Program-made: the position numbers and the translations under genes
Part shown: in pieces, positions 41,906-50,143 of the stretch
How the letters are laid out: each line of letters opens with the position of its first letter
How positions within the stretch are numbered: the first letter of the stretch is position 1
Assembly (NCBI RefSeq): GCF_000337595.1
Contig: NZ_AOIL01000013.1
Location: forward strand, 88,624-143,599
Direction of reading: 5' to 3'
Length of the DNA: 54,976 nt
Source of the DNA: Natrialba taiwanensis DSM 12281
GTDB taxonomy: Archaea > Halobacteriota > Halobacteria > Halobacteriales > Natrialbaceae
The notes under the pieces: model-generated
What the model was told of the DNA's origin: nothing
Databases searched by the model: none
Seen by the model: only the letters and a program-made list of their open reading frames with translations

Positions 41906-42391
41906 TCACAGAACGACAACCGCGATGAGAAAGCCACAGAGAATCGACACCGTCAACAACACCTGGATCGCCGTTGAGGCCAGGATACCAACCGTCGCGT
42001 AGATTGCCGATTGCGTGCTCCGGTCTAGATCCCCGGCTCGCAGATACTCCACGACGAAGACAGTACCGAATAACCCGAGCAGTAAGCCAAGCGGACCAGT
42101 CACAACCATCAACACGATCCCAACCGCAGCAGCGAGTCCGGTCGTCACCCAGGAGGCACCACCCGCTCGCGCTGCGATCGACCCCGCAAAGAGTTCGACA
42201 AACAGGGTCACCAGTCCAAGAATCGTGAGGACGACGAGCGCAATCGGTCCCGGCGCTGTGAATCCGGAGAGCCACCAGTAGAGATACACGCCCGACAGTG
42301 AGAGCGCCCCTCCCGGAACGAGCGGCACCACCGTTCCAAGGACACCGCCGAGGAGCACCGCGACCGCAAGCACGAGTCCCGCATCTACCAT
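41906..42391 (-). CDS. DUF456 family membrane protein
   Basis: 161 residues, start MVDAGLVLAVAVLLGGVLGT at ATG 42391. About five hydrophobic helices with the DUF456 marks PLVPGGALSLSGVYLYWW and the glycine-rich GSIAARAGGASWVTTGLAAAVGIVLM segment, a pair of Gly-zipper-like helices. Continuing the frame upstream adds a basic non-membrane sequence and was rejected. Function of the family is unknown. Divergent from the SDR gene, with 78 bp between. Confidence 0.85.
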   Translation of the reverse strand: MVDAGLVLAVAVLLGGVLGTVVPLVPGGALSLSGVYLYWWLSGFTAPGPIALVVLTILGLVTLFVELFAGSIAARAGGASWVTTGLAAAVGIVLMVVTGPLGLLLGLFGTVFVVEYLRAGDLDRSTQSAIYATVGILASTAIQVLLTVSILCGFLIAVVVL

Positions 42392-42469
42392 ACGACTCTC
42401 CACGGCAGCGAACGGCAAAGCCGTACCGCCATCAGTACTGTTACGGTTGCCGCGTGACCATCTCGTGAC

Positions 42470-43225
42470 ATGACAGCACAGACGGCCGATTCGCGCGGCG
42501 CGATCATCATCGGTGCCTCCTCCGGTATCGGAGCCGCCCTCGCGCGTGAACTTGCCGCCGACGGCTACGAAATCGGGCTGGCCGCACGACGAACGGACCG
42601 CCTCAAAGACCTCGGCGCGTCGCTCCCGACGAAAGCGTACGTCGCAACGATGGACGTCACAGAACCGGACACTGCCCGCGATCGGTTTCGGTCGCTTGCC
42701 GACGCGATGAACTCGGTCGATCTCGTCGTCATCAGCGCCGGGGTTGGCGATGCGAATTACGACCTCGACTGGGAAACCGAACGTCAGACGATCGATGTCA
42801 ACGTACGCGGGTTCACCGCGCTCGCGACGGCCGCAATGGACCATTTCGAGCGCCGGTCGCCCACCCCGGGTGACTCGGACGGCCATCTCGTCGGAATTTC
42901 CTCCGTCGCCGCTCACTTCGGCAACGGTGGGACACAGGCCTATAACGCCTCGAAAGCGTACGTCTCGCGCTATCTCGAGGGGCTGCGAAGCCGACAGGCC
43001 GGTGCCGACGCGAACGTGACGATCACGACCATCGAACCCGGGTTCGTCGACACTGAACTCTCTTACGGCTCGTTCTGGCAGAGTTCACCGGAGACGGCGG
43101 CGAGTCAAATCGCGGCTACAATCCGTGACGAGCGCGACCACGCCTACGTGACGCGTCGCTGGCGGCTGGTCGCGTGGGCGTTACAGGCCCTCCCCGAATC
43201 GGTGCTCAGACGACTGTTCGCCTGA
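42470..43225 (+). CDS. Short-chain dehydrogenase/reductase
   Basis: 251 residues. NAD(P)-binding GASSGIGAALARELA (15-29), dinucleotide-specific strand VISAGVGDANYDLDW in place of NNAG, and the catalytic YxxxK in AYNASKAYVSRYLEGL (about 159-163) preceded by a Ser (ISSVAAHFG). It looks catalytically complete. The basic residues AARRTDR after the second strand suggest NADP(H). Substrate unknown. Ends 4 bp from the convergent tmcA stop. Confidence 0.88.
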   Translation: MTAQTADSRGAIIIGASSGIGAALARELAADGYEIGLAARRTDRLKDLGASLPTKAYVATMDVTEPDTARDRFRSLADAMNSVDLVVISAGVGDANYDLDWETERQTIDVNVRGFTALATAAMDHFERRSPTPGDSDGHLVGISSVAAHFGNGGTQAYNASKAYVSRYLEGLRSRQAGADANVTITTIEPGFVDTELSYGSFWQSSPETAASQIAATIRDERDHAYVTRRWRLVAWALQALPESVLRRLFA

Positions 43226-43229
43226 GTCG

Positions 43230-45563
43230 TTACTCGGTAGTGAACCGATCTCGGACCTCCAGCGCCGCCGCCGACCCGTATTCGTCCACCAGCGGCTGGA
43301 ACGCCTTACCGAGTGCCCGCATGCACTGCCCCGCCGAGTGGAACTCGAGCCGATGCGCGACAGTCGCCCAATCTTTCCCCTGAAGCACTCGCAGGACGAG
43401 CAGTCGCTCTTCGCGCGCGGAGAGGTCGACAGCGTCCGGCTTCGTGACGAAGTACCGACCCACGAGTTCACGGAAGGGACCGGGATCGACATCGAACAGG
43501 CCGGGGCCGTAGGCCGCCCCGGCGACGATCCGCCACTCGTACTCGCTGCACTCGAGCGACGGCGCGGCCTCGTCGGGGGTGCTCCGCAGTACTTCGCGGG
43601 CCACGTCGGGGTCCAAATCTGCGAGTGAATCGGTACAGAGCGCGGGGAATCGGCGGGCGAATCGCTCGGCGTGGCGGTCGTAAAGTGCACGGCCTGTGTC
43701 GCTCGTCGGATCGAGCATGAGCGCCGAGTACTCCCCGCTCGCGTCGTTGCGCGTCGTCGAGACGTGCAGTGTTCGAAAGCCGTTCTCGCGCCAGAACGAG
43801 AGCAGGCCTGGCGTCGCGCCGAAGCCGGTGCCGAGCCAGTCGACGGTCGAACCGAACTCGTCTCGAATGTGTTCGAGGAGGCGCGATCCGAGGCCGCGAG
43901 CGCGCACCTCGTGGTGGGTTGCGATACGAACGACGCGCACGCCAGCCGGTTCGCCGGCCGCTTCGTCGCGAAGTTGGCTCGTGAGCACGTCCGGGAGCAT
44001 GTTCCCGCGGATGCGCCCCCCCTCGTACATCATCGCTCGCGTCTCGGCGTCGAGATCACCCTCGCGGGCGAGCAGCGCGACGCTTACGACGTGGCCGTCG
44101 TGAACCAGTGCGCGGGCGTCGAGATTCGGCGCGTCAAGCAGTCTGGCGAGGTCATTCGGCTCGGTGCGGTAGTGGGCGAGGACGAGGAGTCCGAAGGCCT
44201 CCCGGAGCAAGCGTTCGTCTGCAAGCAGGTCGTCGGGGTCGAGCCGGCGATACTCGACGGAATCGGGAGTCGCGTCGGCGACGAGCGGAGCCACGGGCGG
44301 CCGAGCGTCGAGCAGTAGCGCGCGGAACGCCCACACCTCGATCGGATCGCCCGCTGCGTAGCGGATCGGTGCGGCGAGTGTCCGCTCGGTCACGTCGTGG
44401 TCGCTCTCGGCAAGTCGGTCGCGAAACCGCACGGAAAAGCCCCGTCCCGCCCCCTCGTAGCCGTGGATCGTCGTTGCGAACGCGATGCGGTCGGCGGCGA
44501 GGAACGACTCGAGCGTCGACACCGGGAGTGCGGCGGCTTCGTCGACGATGACGACGTCCGCCGCCTCACATTCGCTCACCGCAGCGGACGGGTCACGGAA
44601 TCGGACGCGCCCGCCTGAACTCGTGTCTATCTCGCGAGGGACGTCCTGGGAATCCGCAGCGACGGCTGCCTCGGCGTCGAGTTCAGCGACGAGTTCGTCG
44701 GCGCGGGCGAACAGTTCGGTCGCGTTGGCAACCGACGGTGCGGTGACGAGCACCGAGTCACCTGCAAGCGCGAAACAGCCGGCGGCCAGCCCCGCGGCGC
44801 TCGATTTGCCGCGGCCGCGGTCGGCGTCGAGGACGACGGCTCGGCCGGGTTCGGTGAGCGATTCGAAGGCGGCGAGCGCCCCGACCTGGTCACCGGTGAG
44901 GCAGGCGTCGTAGGCGGCCGCTGGAAACGCGGCGTCGGACGACCTGCTCGCATCGGGTTCGGTGTCCGCGGACGACAGGATCGGCGCGGGGTTCGTCGAT
45001 CCCGTTTCGACGAGTTCGCCCTCGGCGAGCGCCGTGGGATCGCCGGGAGTCGTCGGCTCGGCGCTGCCCGTGTCCCCGTCGCTGAACTCGACGACTGCAA
45101 TGCCGCGGTGCTCCCGGATCGTCTCGACCAGTCGGCGTCTGAACCGGCCGGTCACGTCGTCGATCGTGAAGGGCGGAACGGCCAGCGACTCGTCGAAGCC
45201 GTTTCGCCGATCGGGCCACGTCTCGGCTGCAGGCGTGAGCAGGATCAGCAGACCGCCGCCGTCGACGGCACCGACGACCTGGCCGAGCGCGTTCGGCTGC
45301 AGATCTTCGTGTGCGTCGACGATCACCACCTGCCGGGTCGTTCCGAGGAGTCTTCCCGCATGTGGCTGTTTGATCTGCTCGCAGCGAAGCCGATCCTCGG
45401 GGCCGACGAGCGTTGTGTCAGTGATGCCGACCGGCAGCGTCGAGAGGATCGCCTCGAGACAGGCATAGCCCCGCTCACGGTCGCCACCGAGGACGAGCGC
45501 CCGCCGCTCGTTCGTCTCCCGAGCCTCGCGGGAAAGTGAACTTGCGAGGGTGCCGACGTTCAT
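43230..45563 (-). CDS. tmcA: tRNA(Met) cytidine acetyltransferase TmcA
   Basis: 777 residues from ATG 45563 (MNVGTLASSLSREARETNERRALVLGG); a CGTAATACT box (45587-45595) lies 27 nt upstream on this strand, excluding the longer upstream frame. Order: N-terminal DUF1726-like region, helicase-like ATPase with P-loop DADRGRGKSSAAGLAAG (about 240-256) and VDEAAALP box, GNAT domain with RIATHHEVRARGLGSRLLEHI, and a C-terminal tRNA-binding region. TmcA/NAT10 enzymes make N4-acetylcytidine in RNA, at C34 of elongator tRNA-Met in bacteria and more widely in some archaea. A Ser/Thr/Glu-rich insert precedes the P-loop. Confidence 0.94.
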   Translation of the reverse strand: MNVGTLASSLSREARETNERRALVLGGDRERGYACLEAILSTLPVGITDTTLVGPEDRLRCEQIKQPHAGRLLGTTRQVVIVDAHEDLQPNALGQVVGAVDGGGLLILLTPAAETWPDRRNGFDESLAVPPFTIDDVTGRFRRRLVETIREHRGIAVVEFSDGDTGSAEPTTPGDPTALAEGELVETGSTNPAPILSSADTEPDASRSSDAAFPAAAYDACLTGDQVGALAAFESLTEPGRAVVLDADRGRGKSSAAGLAAGCFALAGDSVLVTAPSVANATELFARADELVAELDAEAAVAADSQDVPREIDTSSGGRVRFRDPSAAVSECEAADVVIVDEAAALPVSTLESFLAADRIAFATTIHGYEGAGRGFSVRFRDRLAESDHDVTERTLAAPIRYAAGDPIEVWAFRALLLDARPPVAPLVADATPDSVEYRRLDPDDLLADERLLREAFGLLVLAHYRTEPNDLARLLDAPNLDARALVHDGHVVSVALLAREGDLDAETRAMMYEGGRIRGNMLPDVLTSQLRDEAAGEPAGVRVVRIATHHEVRARGLGSRLLEHIRDEFGSTVDWLGTGFGATPGLLSFWRENGFRTLHVSTTRNDASGEYSALMLDPTSDTGRALYDRHAERFARRFPALCTDSLADLDPDVAREVLRSTPDEAAPSLECSEYEWRIVAGAAYGPGLFDVDPGPFRELVGRYFVTKPDAVDLSAREERLLVLRVLQGKDWATVAHRLEFHSAGQCMRALGKAFQPLVDEYGSAAALEVRDRFTTE

Positions 45564-45586
45564 ACTCGCGGTTAGGACGCGGACCC

Positions 45587-45595
45587 GTAATACTG
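45587..45595 (-). promoter_or_regulatory. TATA-like box for tmcA
   Basis: AGTATTACG on the minus strand, about 27 nt upstream of the ATG at 45563. Divergent from the rpl7ae promoter 63 bp away. Confidence 0.55.
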
Positions 45596-45657
45596 TGTGA
45601 TTTCGTGCCCGAGCCGACTGTGCGTCGAGGTCACAACCGTCCAGCGTTTTGAACACG

Positions 45658-45665
45658 CTTTTAAG
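45658..45665 (+). promoter_or_regulatory. TATA-like box for the rpl7ae operon
   Basis: CTTTTAAG predicts transcription from about 45688-45692, right at the start of the closing helix of the leader RNA and about 185 nt before the L7Ae start codon. Confidence 0.55.
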
Positions 45666-45689
45666 GGGGGCAACGCTACTGACGTAGTA

Positions 45690-45868
45690 CACCCTACGCG
45701 GGGTTGATGATGCTCCTAGCCTTACAGGACCTCCGCCGGGCATCGCCCGGCCTGGGGTCTGGTTTCCGGAGCCGGAGTCGATGCCGAAACTCAAAATCGA
45801 ATCCGGGACCGGCGTTCGAACCGGATCCCCGAGGCAGGGGAGCGCGAGCCCACGCGTAGGAGAGGTGA
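45690..45868 (+). ncRNA. Highly structured leader of the L7Ae operon with a kink-turn-like loop
   Basis: CCTACGCG (45693-45700) pairs with CGCGTAGG (45853-45860), followed inward by GGG (45701-45703)/CCC (45849-45851) and GCTCC (45712-45716)/GGAGC (45839-45843). Between the last two helices TTGATGAT (45704-45711) faces GCGAG (45844-45848): a box-C-like UGAUGA opposite a GA step, as in kink-turns. Inside is a hairpin GACCTC/GGGGTC plus GCCGGGC-ATC-GCCCGGC (45728-45759). The Shine-Dalgarno GAGGTG (45862-45867) starts directly after the closing helix. L7Ae binds kink-turns, so autoregulation is the leading hypothesis. Confidence 0.6.
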
Positions 45869-45875
45869 ACAACCA

Positions 45876-46238
45876 ATGTCAGTCTACGTCACAACCGACA
45901 TCCCAGCCGACCTCGCAGATGACGCCCTCGAGGCGCTCGAGGTCGCACGAGACACAGGCCGAGTAAAGAAAGGAACCAACGAAACCACCAAGGCGATCGA
46001 GCGCGGCAACGCCGATCTCGTCTACGTCGCCGAGGACGTCTCCCCCGAAGAAATCGTCATGCATCTCCCTGAACTCGCAGACGAGAAGGGTATTCCTGTC
46101 GTCTTCATCGAGACGCAGGACGACGTCGGCCACGCTGCCGGTCTCGAGGTCGGCTCGGCCGCCGCAGCGATCGTCGACACGGGCGAGGCCGAAGGCGACG
46201 TCGAAGACATCGCCGACAAGGTCGAGGACCTCGACTGA
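45876..46238 (+). CDS. rpl7ae: Ribosomal protein L7Ae (eL8)
   Basis: 120 residues. Binds kink-turns in 23S rRNA, C/D and H/ACA guide RNAs and RNase P. Conserved RNA-binding stretch [69 protein letters not shown]. Normal archaeal length. First gene of the L7Ae-S28e-L24e-Ndk operon, 8 nt behind a Shine-Dalgarno that abuts a structured leader. Confidence 0.97.
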   Translation: MSVYVTTDIPADLADDALEALEVARDTGRVKKGTNETTKAIERGNADLVYVAEDVSPEEIVMHLPELADEKGIPVVFIETQDDVGHAAGLEVGSAAAAIVDTGEAEGDVEDIADKVEDLD

Positions 46239-46249
46239 GGTGATCAGAG

Positions 46250-46474
46250 ATGAGTGCTGAAGAGGAAGAAAGCGGCTCCACGCCCGCCGAGGTCATCGAG
46301 ATCGTCGGCAAGACCGGCATGCACGGTGAAGCCATGCAGGTCAAGTGCCGGATCAAGGAGGGCGAGAACCAGGGACGCATCATTACCCGTAACTGTCTCG
46401 GGCCGGTCCGCGAAGGGGACGTGCTCCAGCTTCGCGAGACCGCCCGCGAGGCAGACTCCATCGGAGGACAGTAA
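46250..46474 (+). CDS. rps28e: Ribosomal protein S28e (eS28)
   Basis: 74 residues. OB-fold 30S protein: [68 protein letters not shown] just upstream (within the L7Ae stop) serves as ribosome binding site. Typical size and position. Confidence 0.97.
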   Translation: MSAEEEESGSTPAEVIEIVGKTGMHGEAMQVKCRIKEGENQGRIITRNCLGPVREGDVLQLRETAREADSIGGQ

Positions 46475-46477
46475 CCA

Positions 46478-46843
46478 ATGGTCGAGAAACGAACCTGCGA
46501 CTACACGGGCGAAGAAATCGAACCCGGCACGGGCATCATGTACGTCAAGACCGACGGCACCGTGCTCCACTTCGTCGACTCGAAGGCAGAGAAGAACTAC
46601 AAACTCGGTCGCGAGCCGCGCGATCTCGAGTGGACCGAGGAAGGTCGTGCCGGCAAAGGCCCGGCCGAGGCCGACACGCCCGCCGGCGAAGAAGCCGACC
46701 AGGACGAGGTCGTCGAAGCCAGCGAAGACGAGGACCTCGAGACCGAGTCCGAAGTCGCCGAGGATGACGAAGCGGACGTTTCCGCCGGGGACGAAACCGT
46801 CGACGAGACCGAAGCGGACGAAGCCGAGGAGAGTGAAGCCTGA
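46478..46843 (+). CDS. rpl24e: Ribosomal protein L24e (eL24) with long acidic tail
   Basis: 121 residues, of which the first 58 are a normal L24e (RTCDYTGEEIEPGTGIMYVKTDGTVLHFVDSKAEKNYKLGREPRDLEWTE). Only one of the usual paired zinc-ligand cysteines is present (C7), so the zinc site seen in some L24e proteins is lost. Residues about 60-121 are an acidic, Lys-poor, repeat-like tail (ETESEVAEDDEADVSAGDET type) nearly doubling the protein. Its stop overlaps the ndk start by one base. Confidence 0.93.
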   Translation: MVEKRTCDYTGEEIEPGTGIMYVKTDGTVLHFVDSKAEKNYKLGREPRDLEWTEEGRAGKGPAEADTPAGEEADQDEVVEASEDEDLETESEVAEDDEADVSAGDETVDETEADEAEESEA

Positions 46844-47307
46844 TGGGCGACCACGAACGCACCTTCGTGATGGTCAAGCCCGACGCCTTCGCGCGCGGAC
46901 TCGTGGGCGAGGTCATCTCTCGACTCGAGGACCGCGGGCTGAAGCTCGTCGGTATCAAGGTCGAAAACATGCCTCGCGACCGGGCGGAAGAACACTACAG
47001 CGAACACGAAGACAAACCGTTCTACGACGACCTCGTCGACTTTATTACGGGCGGTCCGGTCGTCCCGATGGTCTGGGAAGGCCAGGACGCAACCCGACAG
47101 GTCCGCCAGATGATCGGCGAGACCGATCCGCTCGAAGCCGCACCGGGAACGATTCGTGGCGACTACGCACTCGACCTCGGCCGCAACGTCGTCCACGCGG
47201 CCGACCACGAGGACGAGGGCGCAAACGAACGCGAGATTTCGATCCACTTCGACGACGCCGAACTGATCGACTACGATCAGCACGACGCTACGTGGCTCTA
47301 CGAATAA
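46843..47307 (+). CDS. ndk: Nucleoside diphosphate kinase
   Basis: 154 residues. Transfers the gamma-phosphate from ATP to NDPs through a phosphohistidine. RTFVMVKPDAFARGLVGEVISRLEDRG opens the fold, H118 in GRNVVHAADHEDEGANEREI is the phospho-acceptor, and the GTIRGDYALD loop binds nucleotide. The usual NxxHGSDS motif reads NVVHAADHE, a haloarchaeal variant. Last gene of the L7Ae operon. Confidence 0.97.
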   Translation: MGDHERTFVMVKPDAFARGLVGEVISRLEDRGLKLVGIKVENMPRDRAEEHYSEHEDKPFYDDLVDFITGGPVVPMVWEGQDATRQVRQMIGETDPLEAAPGTIRGDYALDLGRNVVHAADHEDEGANEREISIHFDDAELIDYDQHDATWLYE

Positions 47308-47599
47308 CGACGACGACCCGTTCGAGTTCAGACGCAGTTTCAGAACTCGGCTGATTTTCGCGGCAACGCGGGTCCTTCGTCGATCAGGAACTATCAACGA
47401 TCAACGCTGGTGAGCGTAGCCATCGGATCCGGGTTATGAGTCTAGCGGTCATCTGCGGGGGAAAGAGCGGTTCTACTCGGGGCGTTTGCACAGGAATTTA
47501 GTCCGACGTATGGTACAGGTAGACGTAACATCTAATGTGCCGGCTGCAGTATAGGCTCGTGGTGGTTTCGAATGGTAATATACGGTAGGTGGTCTGTGG
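47308..47599. other. Intergenic stretch before the winged-helix gene
   Basis: No gene recognised. GTAATATAC at about 47576-47584 is a probable TATA box for the gene at 47600, although the distance (about 20 nt) is a little short. Confidence 0.45.
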
Positions 47600-47980
47600 A
47601 TGCGTGAAACGGAGCGGGAGTCGACACAACGAGCGGTCGAAGCGACGCCATCGCTCGACCGCGTGTTCGACCTGCTGTCAAACCGGCGGCGGCGATACGC
47701 GCTGTATACGCTGTACGAGCAGTCGGACGGTGTCGCAACGATCGACGAACTAACGGATCGCATCTGTGCGTTCGACCGACAGTTCACACCGTCGGAGACG
47801 ACGGCCACCGATGACTTGCAACAGCTCGTTCGAACAGAACTGCAACACGTCCACCTTCCAAAGTTAGCGGATGCAGGTGTCCTTGAACAGGACCAGCGTA
47901 CCGAGACGGTTCGTTACTGGTCCCAACCCACGTTGGAGGAGTGGCTCGAACACGCGTATCACAAAGAACAGCGATCGTAG
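47600..47980 (+). CDS. Winged-helix protein (DUF7344-like)
   Basis: 126 residues. LDRVFDLLSNRRRRYALYTLYEQSDGVATIDELTDRICAFD (about 19-59) and LQHVHLPKLADAGVLEQDQRTETVRYW (about 81-107) form the pattern of the haloarchaeal DUF7344 winged helix, probably DNA-binding. Single gene; targets unknown. The DUF number is from memory. Confidence 0.75.
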   Translation: MRETERESTQRAVEATPSLDRVFDLLSNRRRRYALYTLYEQSDGVATIDELTDRICAFDRQFTPSETTATDDLQQLVRTELQHVHLPKLADAGVLEQDQRTETVRYWSQPTLEEWLEHAYHKEQRS

Positions 47981-48178
47981 TTGAGGACGGCCTCACCCGG
48001 GAGATCCAGCGCCAGCGCTGAACCGCTGAACGTTCGCTGAAAGTTTTAACACGATACTCGGTGTCAACGCAACTGGACTCGGACGCAACAGTACGCGGAC
48101 GAGAACTGTGCGCTATGATACCCCCTCATTCCGGTACGCGTTCCAGGAATGAACTGCTATCATACACAGGTGTTATCC

Positions 48179-48781
48179 ATGACTGATCACGAACTCCCCC
48201 CACTACCGTACGATTACGATGCACTGGAACCGTCGATTTCCGAGCAGGTCCTCACCTGGCACCACGACACGCACCACCAGGGCTACGTCAACGGCCTGAA
48301 CTCGGCGGAAGAAGAACTCGAACAGAACCGCGAGGACGGTGATTTCGAGTCGACGCCCGCGGCGATGGAGAACGTGACCCACAACGGCTGTGGGCATTAT
48401 CTGCACACGCTGTTCTGGGAGAACATGTCCCCGAATGGCGGTGGCGAGCCGGAGGGAGACCTCGCTGCCCGCATTGAAGAGGACTTCGGGTCCTACGAAG
48501 CTTGGAAGGGCGAGTTCGAAGCCGCCGCGGGCGCTGCCGGTGGCTGGGCGCTACTGGTGTACGATCCGGTTGCAAAGCAACTGCGCAACCTGAAAGTCGA
48601 TCGCCACGACCTCCACGCGCTCTGGGGTTCCCACCCGATCCTTGCACTGGACGTCTGGGAACACTCCTACTACTATGATTACGGTCCGGACCGTGGCAGT
48701 TTCATCGACGCGTTCTTCGACGTCATCAACTGGGAGTCGGTCGAAGACGAGTATCAGACGTGTCTTGACCAGTTCGAATAA
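48179..48781 (+). CDS. sod: Superoxide dismutase (Fe/Mn family)
   Basis: 200 residues from ATG 48179 (MTDHELPPLPYDYDALEPSISEQVL). Metal ligands are H28, H76, D158 and H162 (the last two in DVWEHSYYYDYG). GWALLVYDP and HALWGSHPILALDVWEH are the usual C-terminal signatures. An upstream in-frame ATG at 48149 would add ten residues and lacks family support. Most haloarchaeal enzymes use Mn. Upstream, TTTTAACAC (about 48044-48052) may be the promoter, and ATTCC/GGAAT at about 48128-48150 form an inverted repeat. Confidence 0.94.
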   Translation: MTDHELPPLPYDYDALEPSISEQVLTWHHDTHHQGYVNGLNSAEEELEQNREDGDFESTPAAMENVTHNGCGHYLHTLFWENMSPNGGGEPEGDLAARIEEDFGSYEAWKGEFEAAAGAAGGWALLVYDPVAKQLRNLKVDRHDLHALWGSHPILALDVWEHSYYYDYGPDRGSFIDAFFDVINWESVEDEYQTCLDQFE

Positions 48782-48945
48782 TCGCTGAACCGCCCAGCTA
48801 CGGCGACGATTTCGACTTCTTTCGGCGACGTGACCCAGCGCTAGTCCACTGTTTCGGTGCGAACTGGAGCCGGTCAGGTCAGGACGGGAAAGCGCAGTCC
48901 GAGAGCGAACGATTTAGGCGTACGAACGCGGTACCCCCGAGTATC

Positions 48946-49218
48946 ATGCCCGTTTCGAAATCCGAGTTCGACAGTCTACCGCCGTGTGACTTCTACACCC
49001 CTGCGGAACTGCTCGAAGCGGACCAGATGTACACCGTCTACGAAATCGCCCGCATGCTCCAGGGGCTCGAACCCGACGCGGAGATCGAACAGGAGACCGA
49101 AGCCATCCTGCTCGACTGGGCCATCCCATGGATCATGACCAACGCGGCCGAACTCGTGGTCGCCGAGCCACGAAGCGACGACGAACCCGGCTACTACGGG
49201 CTGAAAACGGGCGAGTAG
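48946..49218 (+). CDS. DUF5827 family protein
   Basis: 90 residues, MPVSKSEFDSLPPCDFYTPA... ending GYYGLKTGE. Conserved haloarchaeal protein with a central helical region (MYTVYEIARMLQGLEPDAEIEQETEAILLDWAIPWIMTNAAELVVAEP). No catalytic or binding motif visible. The stop codon is directly followed by the ATG of a P-loop ATPase, so the two are one operon and probably act together (inference). Confidence 0.8.
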   Translation: MPVSKSEFDSLPPCDFYTPAELLEADQMYTVYEIARMLQGLEPDAEIEQETEAILLDWAIPWIMTNAAELVVAEPRSDDEPGYYGLKTGE

Positions 49219-50058
49219 ATGATTCTCCTCGTCGTCGGTGCCGACCGGGTCGACGCCGGCAAGACCACGTTCTCGGTCGGCCTGCTCGAACGAACCGGTG
49301 CCCGCGGCTACAAACCGCGCGCCGGCAACGACTTCTGGTTCGACCACGACGATTGCCGGCGTGCACTCGCCGAGGGTCGACTCTACGGCAAGGACGCGCG
49401 CAGACTCGCAAGGGCGGAGGAACGCGGTCGTACGCCCGAACGGCTCAATCCAGTCCACCGCCTCTGGCGACCGACGCCCGGCAGCGGAACCGGGCTCCTC
49501 GGTCAGCGCGACCGCGAGTTCATCGTCGACCGTCTCGGGCGGGGCGAGGACGCGACGTTCGTGCGCAACGCAACCGCCGACGTGCCGCCGGCGGTCGCCG
49601 AGGCGCTGCCGCTCGCGAATGCGATTCCCGTCGAGAGCGTCGACGAGTTCAACGACCTCGCCGAACGGCGCTACGTCCCGGCGTTCGCCGAACTCGCGGA
49701 CGAACTCGAGGCCGCGGAGGTTGCCGTCGTCGAGTCCTACAGCGATATCGCCCAGCCGTTGCAGTCGCTCGATCCGGCGGCGGTCACCGCGGTCGCGGCC
49801 GTCGAGCCGGGTCGCGCGCGGATCTACCCGGGCGATCGGTACTGTCGCGCCTGCGAAATCGCGAGTTCGAGTCCGAAAGACGGCGCGCTCGAAAAGCGGG
49901 TGCCGGATGTCCTCGAGTATCTCGACCCCATCGACCGGGTGCAACTCCCGCCGCTCGGGAGCGACGACCGACGTGATCCCGCCGGGATAGAGGATGCGTA
50001 CGCGGCGGCCTACGACGCGTTGCTCGCTGCGGCGCGGCGTGCGGGAACGGCGGACTAA
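49219..50058 (+). CDS. P-loop ATPase resembling dethiobiotin synthetase
   Basis: 279 residues. Walker A variant GADRVDAGKTTFS (7-19) followed by GYKPRAGNDFWFDHDDC, which parallels the KT-TFS...YKP arrangement of BioD/CobB-type ATP-dependent ligases. The middle and C terminus have no match that I recognise, except a CRAC pair (RYCRACEIASSSPKD, about 213-227) and the helical end. Not a complete BioD, since its other nucleotide motifs are not evident. Haloarchaea-specific by impression. Zero-gap operon with the DUF5827 gene. Confidence 0.7.
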   Translation: MILLVVGADRVDAGKTTFSVGLLERTGARGYKPRAGNDFWFDHDDCRRALAEGRLYGKDARRLARAEERGRTPERLNPVHRLWRPTPGSGTGLLGQRDREFIVDRLGRGEDATFVRNATADVPPAVAEALPLANAIPVESVDEFNDLAERRYVPAFAELADELEAAEVAVVESYSDIAQPLQSLDPAAVTAVAAVEPGRARIYPGDRYCRACEIASSSPKDGALEKRVPDVLEYLDPIDRVQLPPLGSDDRRDPAGIEDAYAAAYDALLAAARRAGTAD

Positions 50059-50073
50059 GCGACTGCACCGTCC

Positions 50074-50120
50074 CGTTCGCTCGCCCACTGGTGTCGGCGA
50101 AGCGAACGATGCGCTTAAAA
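50074..50120 (+). promoter_or_regulatory. Inverted repeat and TATA box upstream of the thiamine ABC operon
   Basis: CGTTCGCT (50074-50081) and AGCGAACG (50101-50108) form a perfect 8-bp inverted repeat with a 19-bp spacer, ending 5 bp before the TATA-like CTTAAAA (50114-50120). The half-site CGTTCG also makes the palindrome at the thiR promoter. It could be a ThiR operator, or a terminator of the ATPase gene. Confidence 0.45.
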
Positions 50121-50143
50121 CCACGCAGTGGAACAACCAGGTA

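Noticed and set aside
45694-45876. Minus-strand frame over the L7Ae leader, continuing upstream of tmcA
   Set aside because: It lies upstream of the tmcA promoter and inside a region explained by RNA helices; the conserved TmcA N terminus begins at 45563.
50074-50108. Inverted repeat before the thiamine transporter as a simple intrinsic terminator
   Set aside because: Not excluded, but there is no T-run after it and it touches the TATA box of the next operon, so a regulatory role was listed instead.
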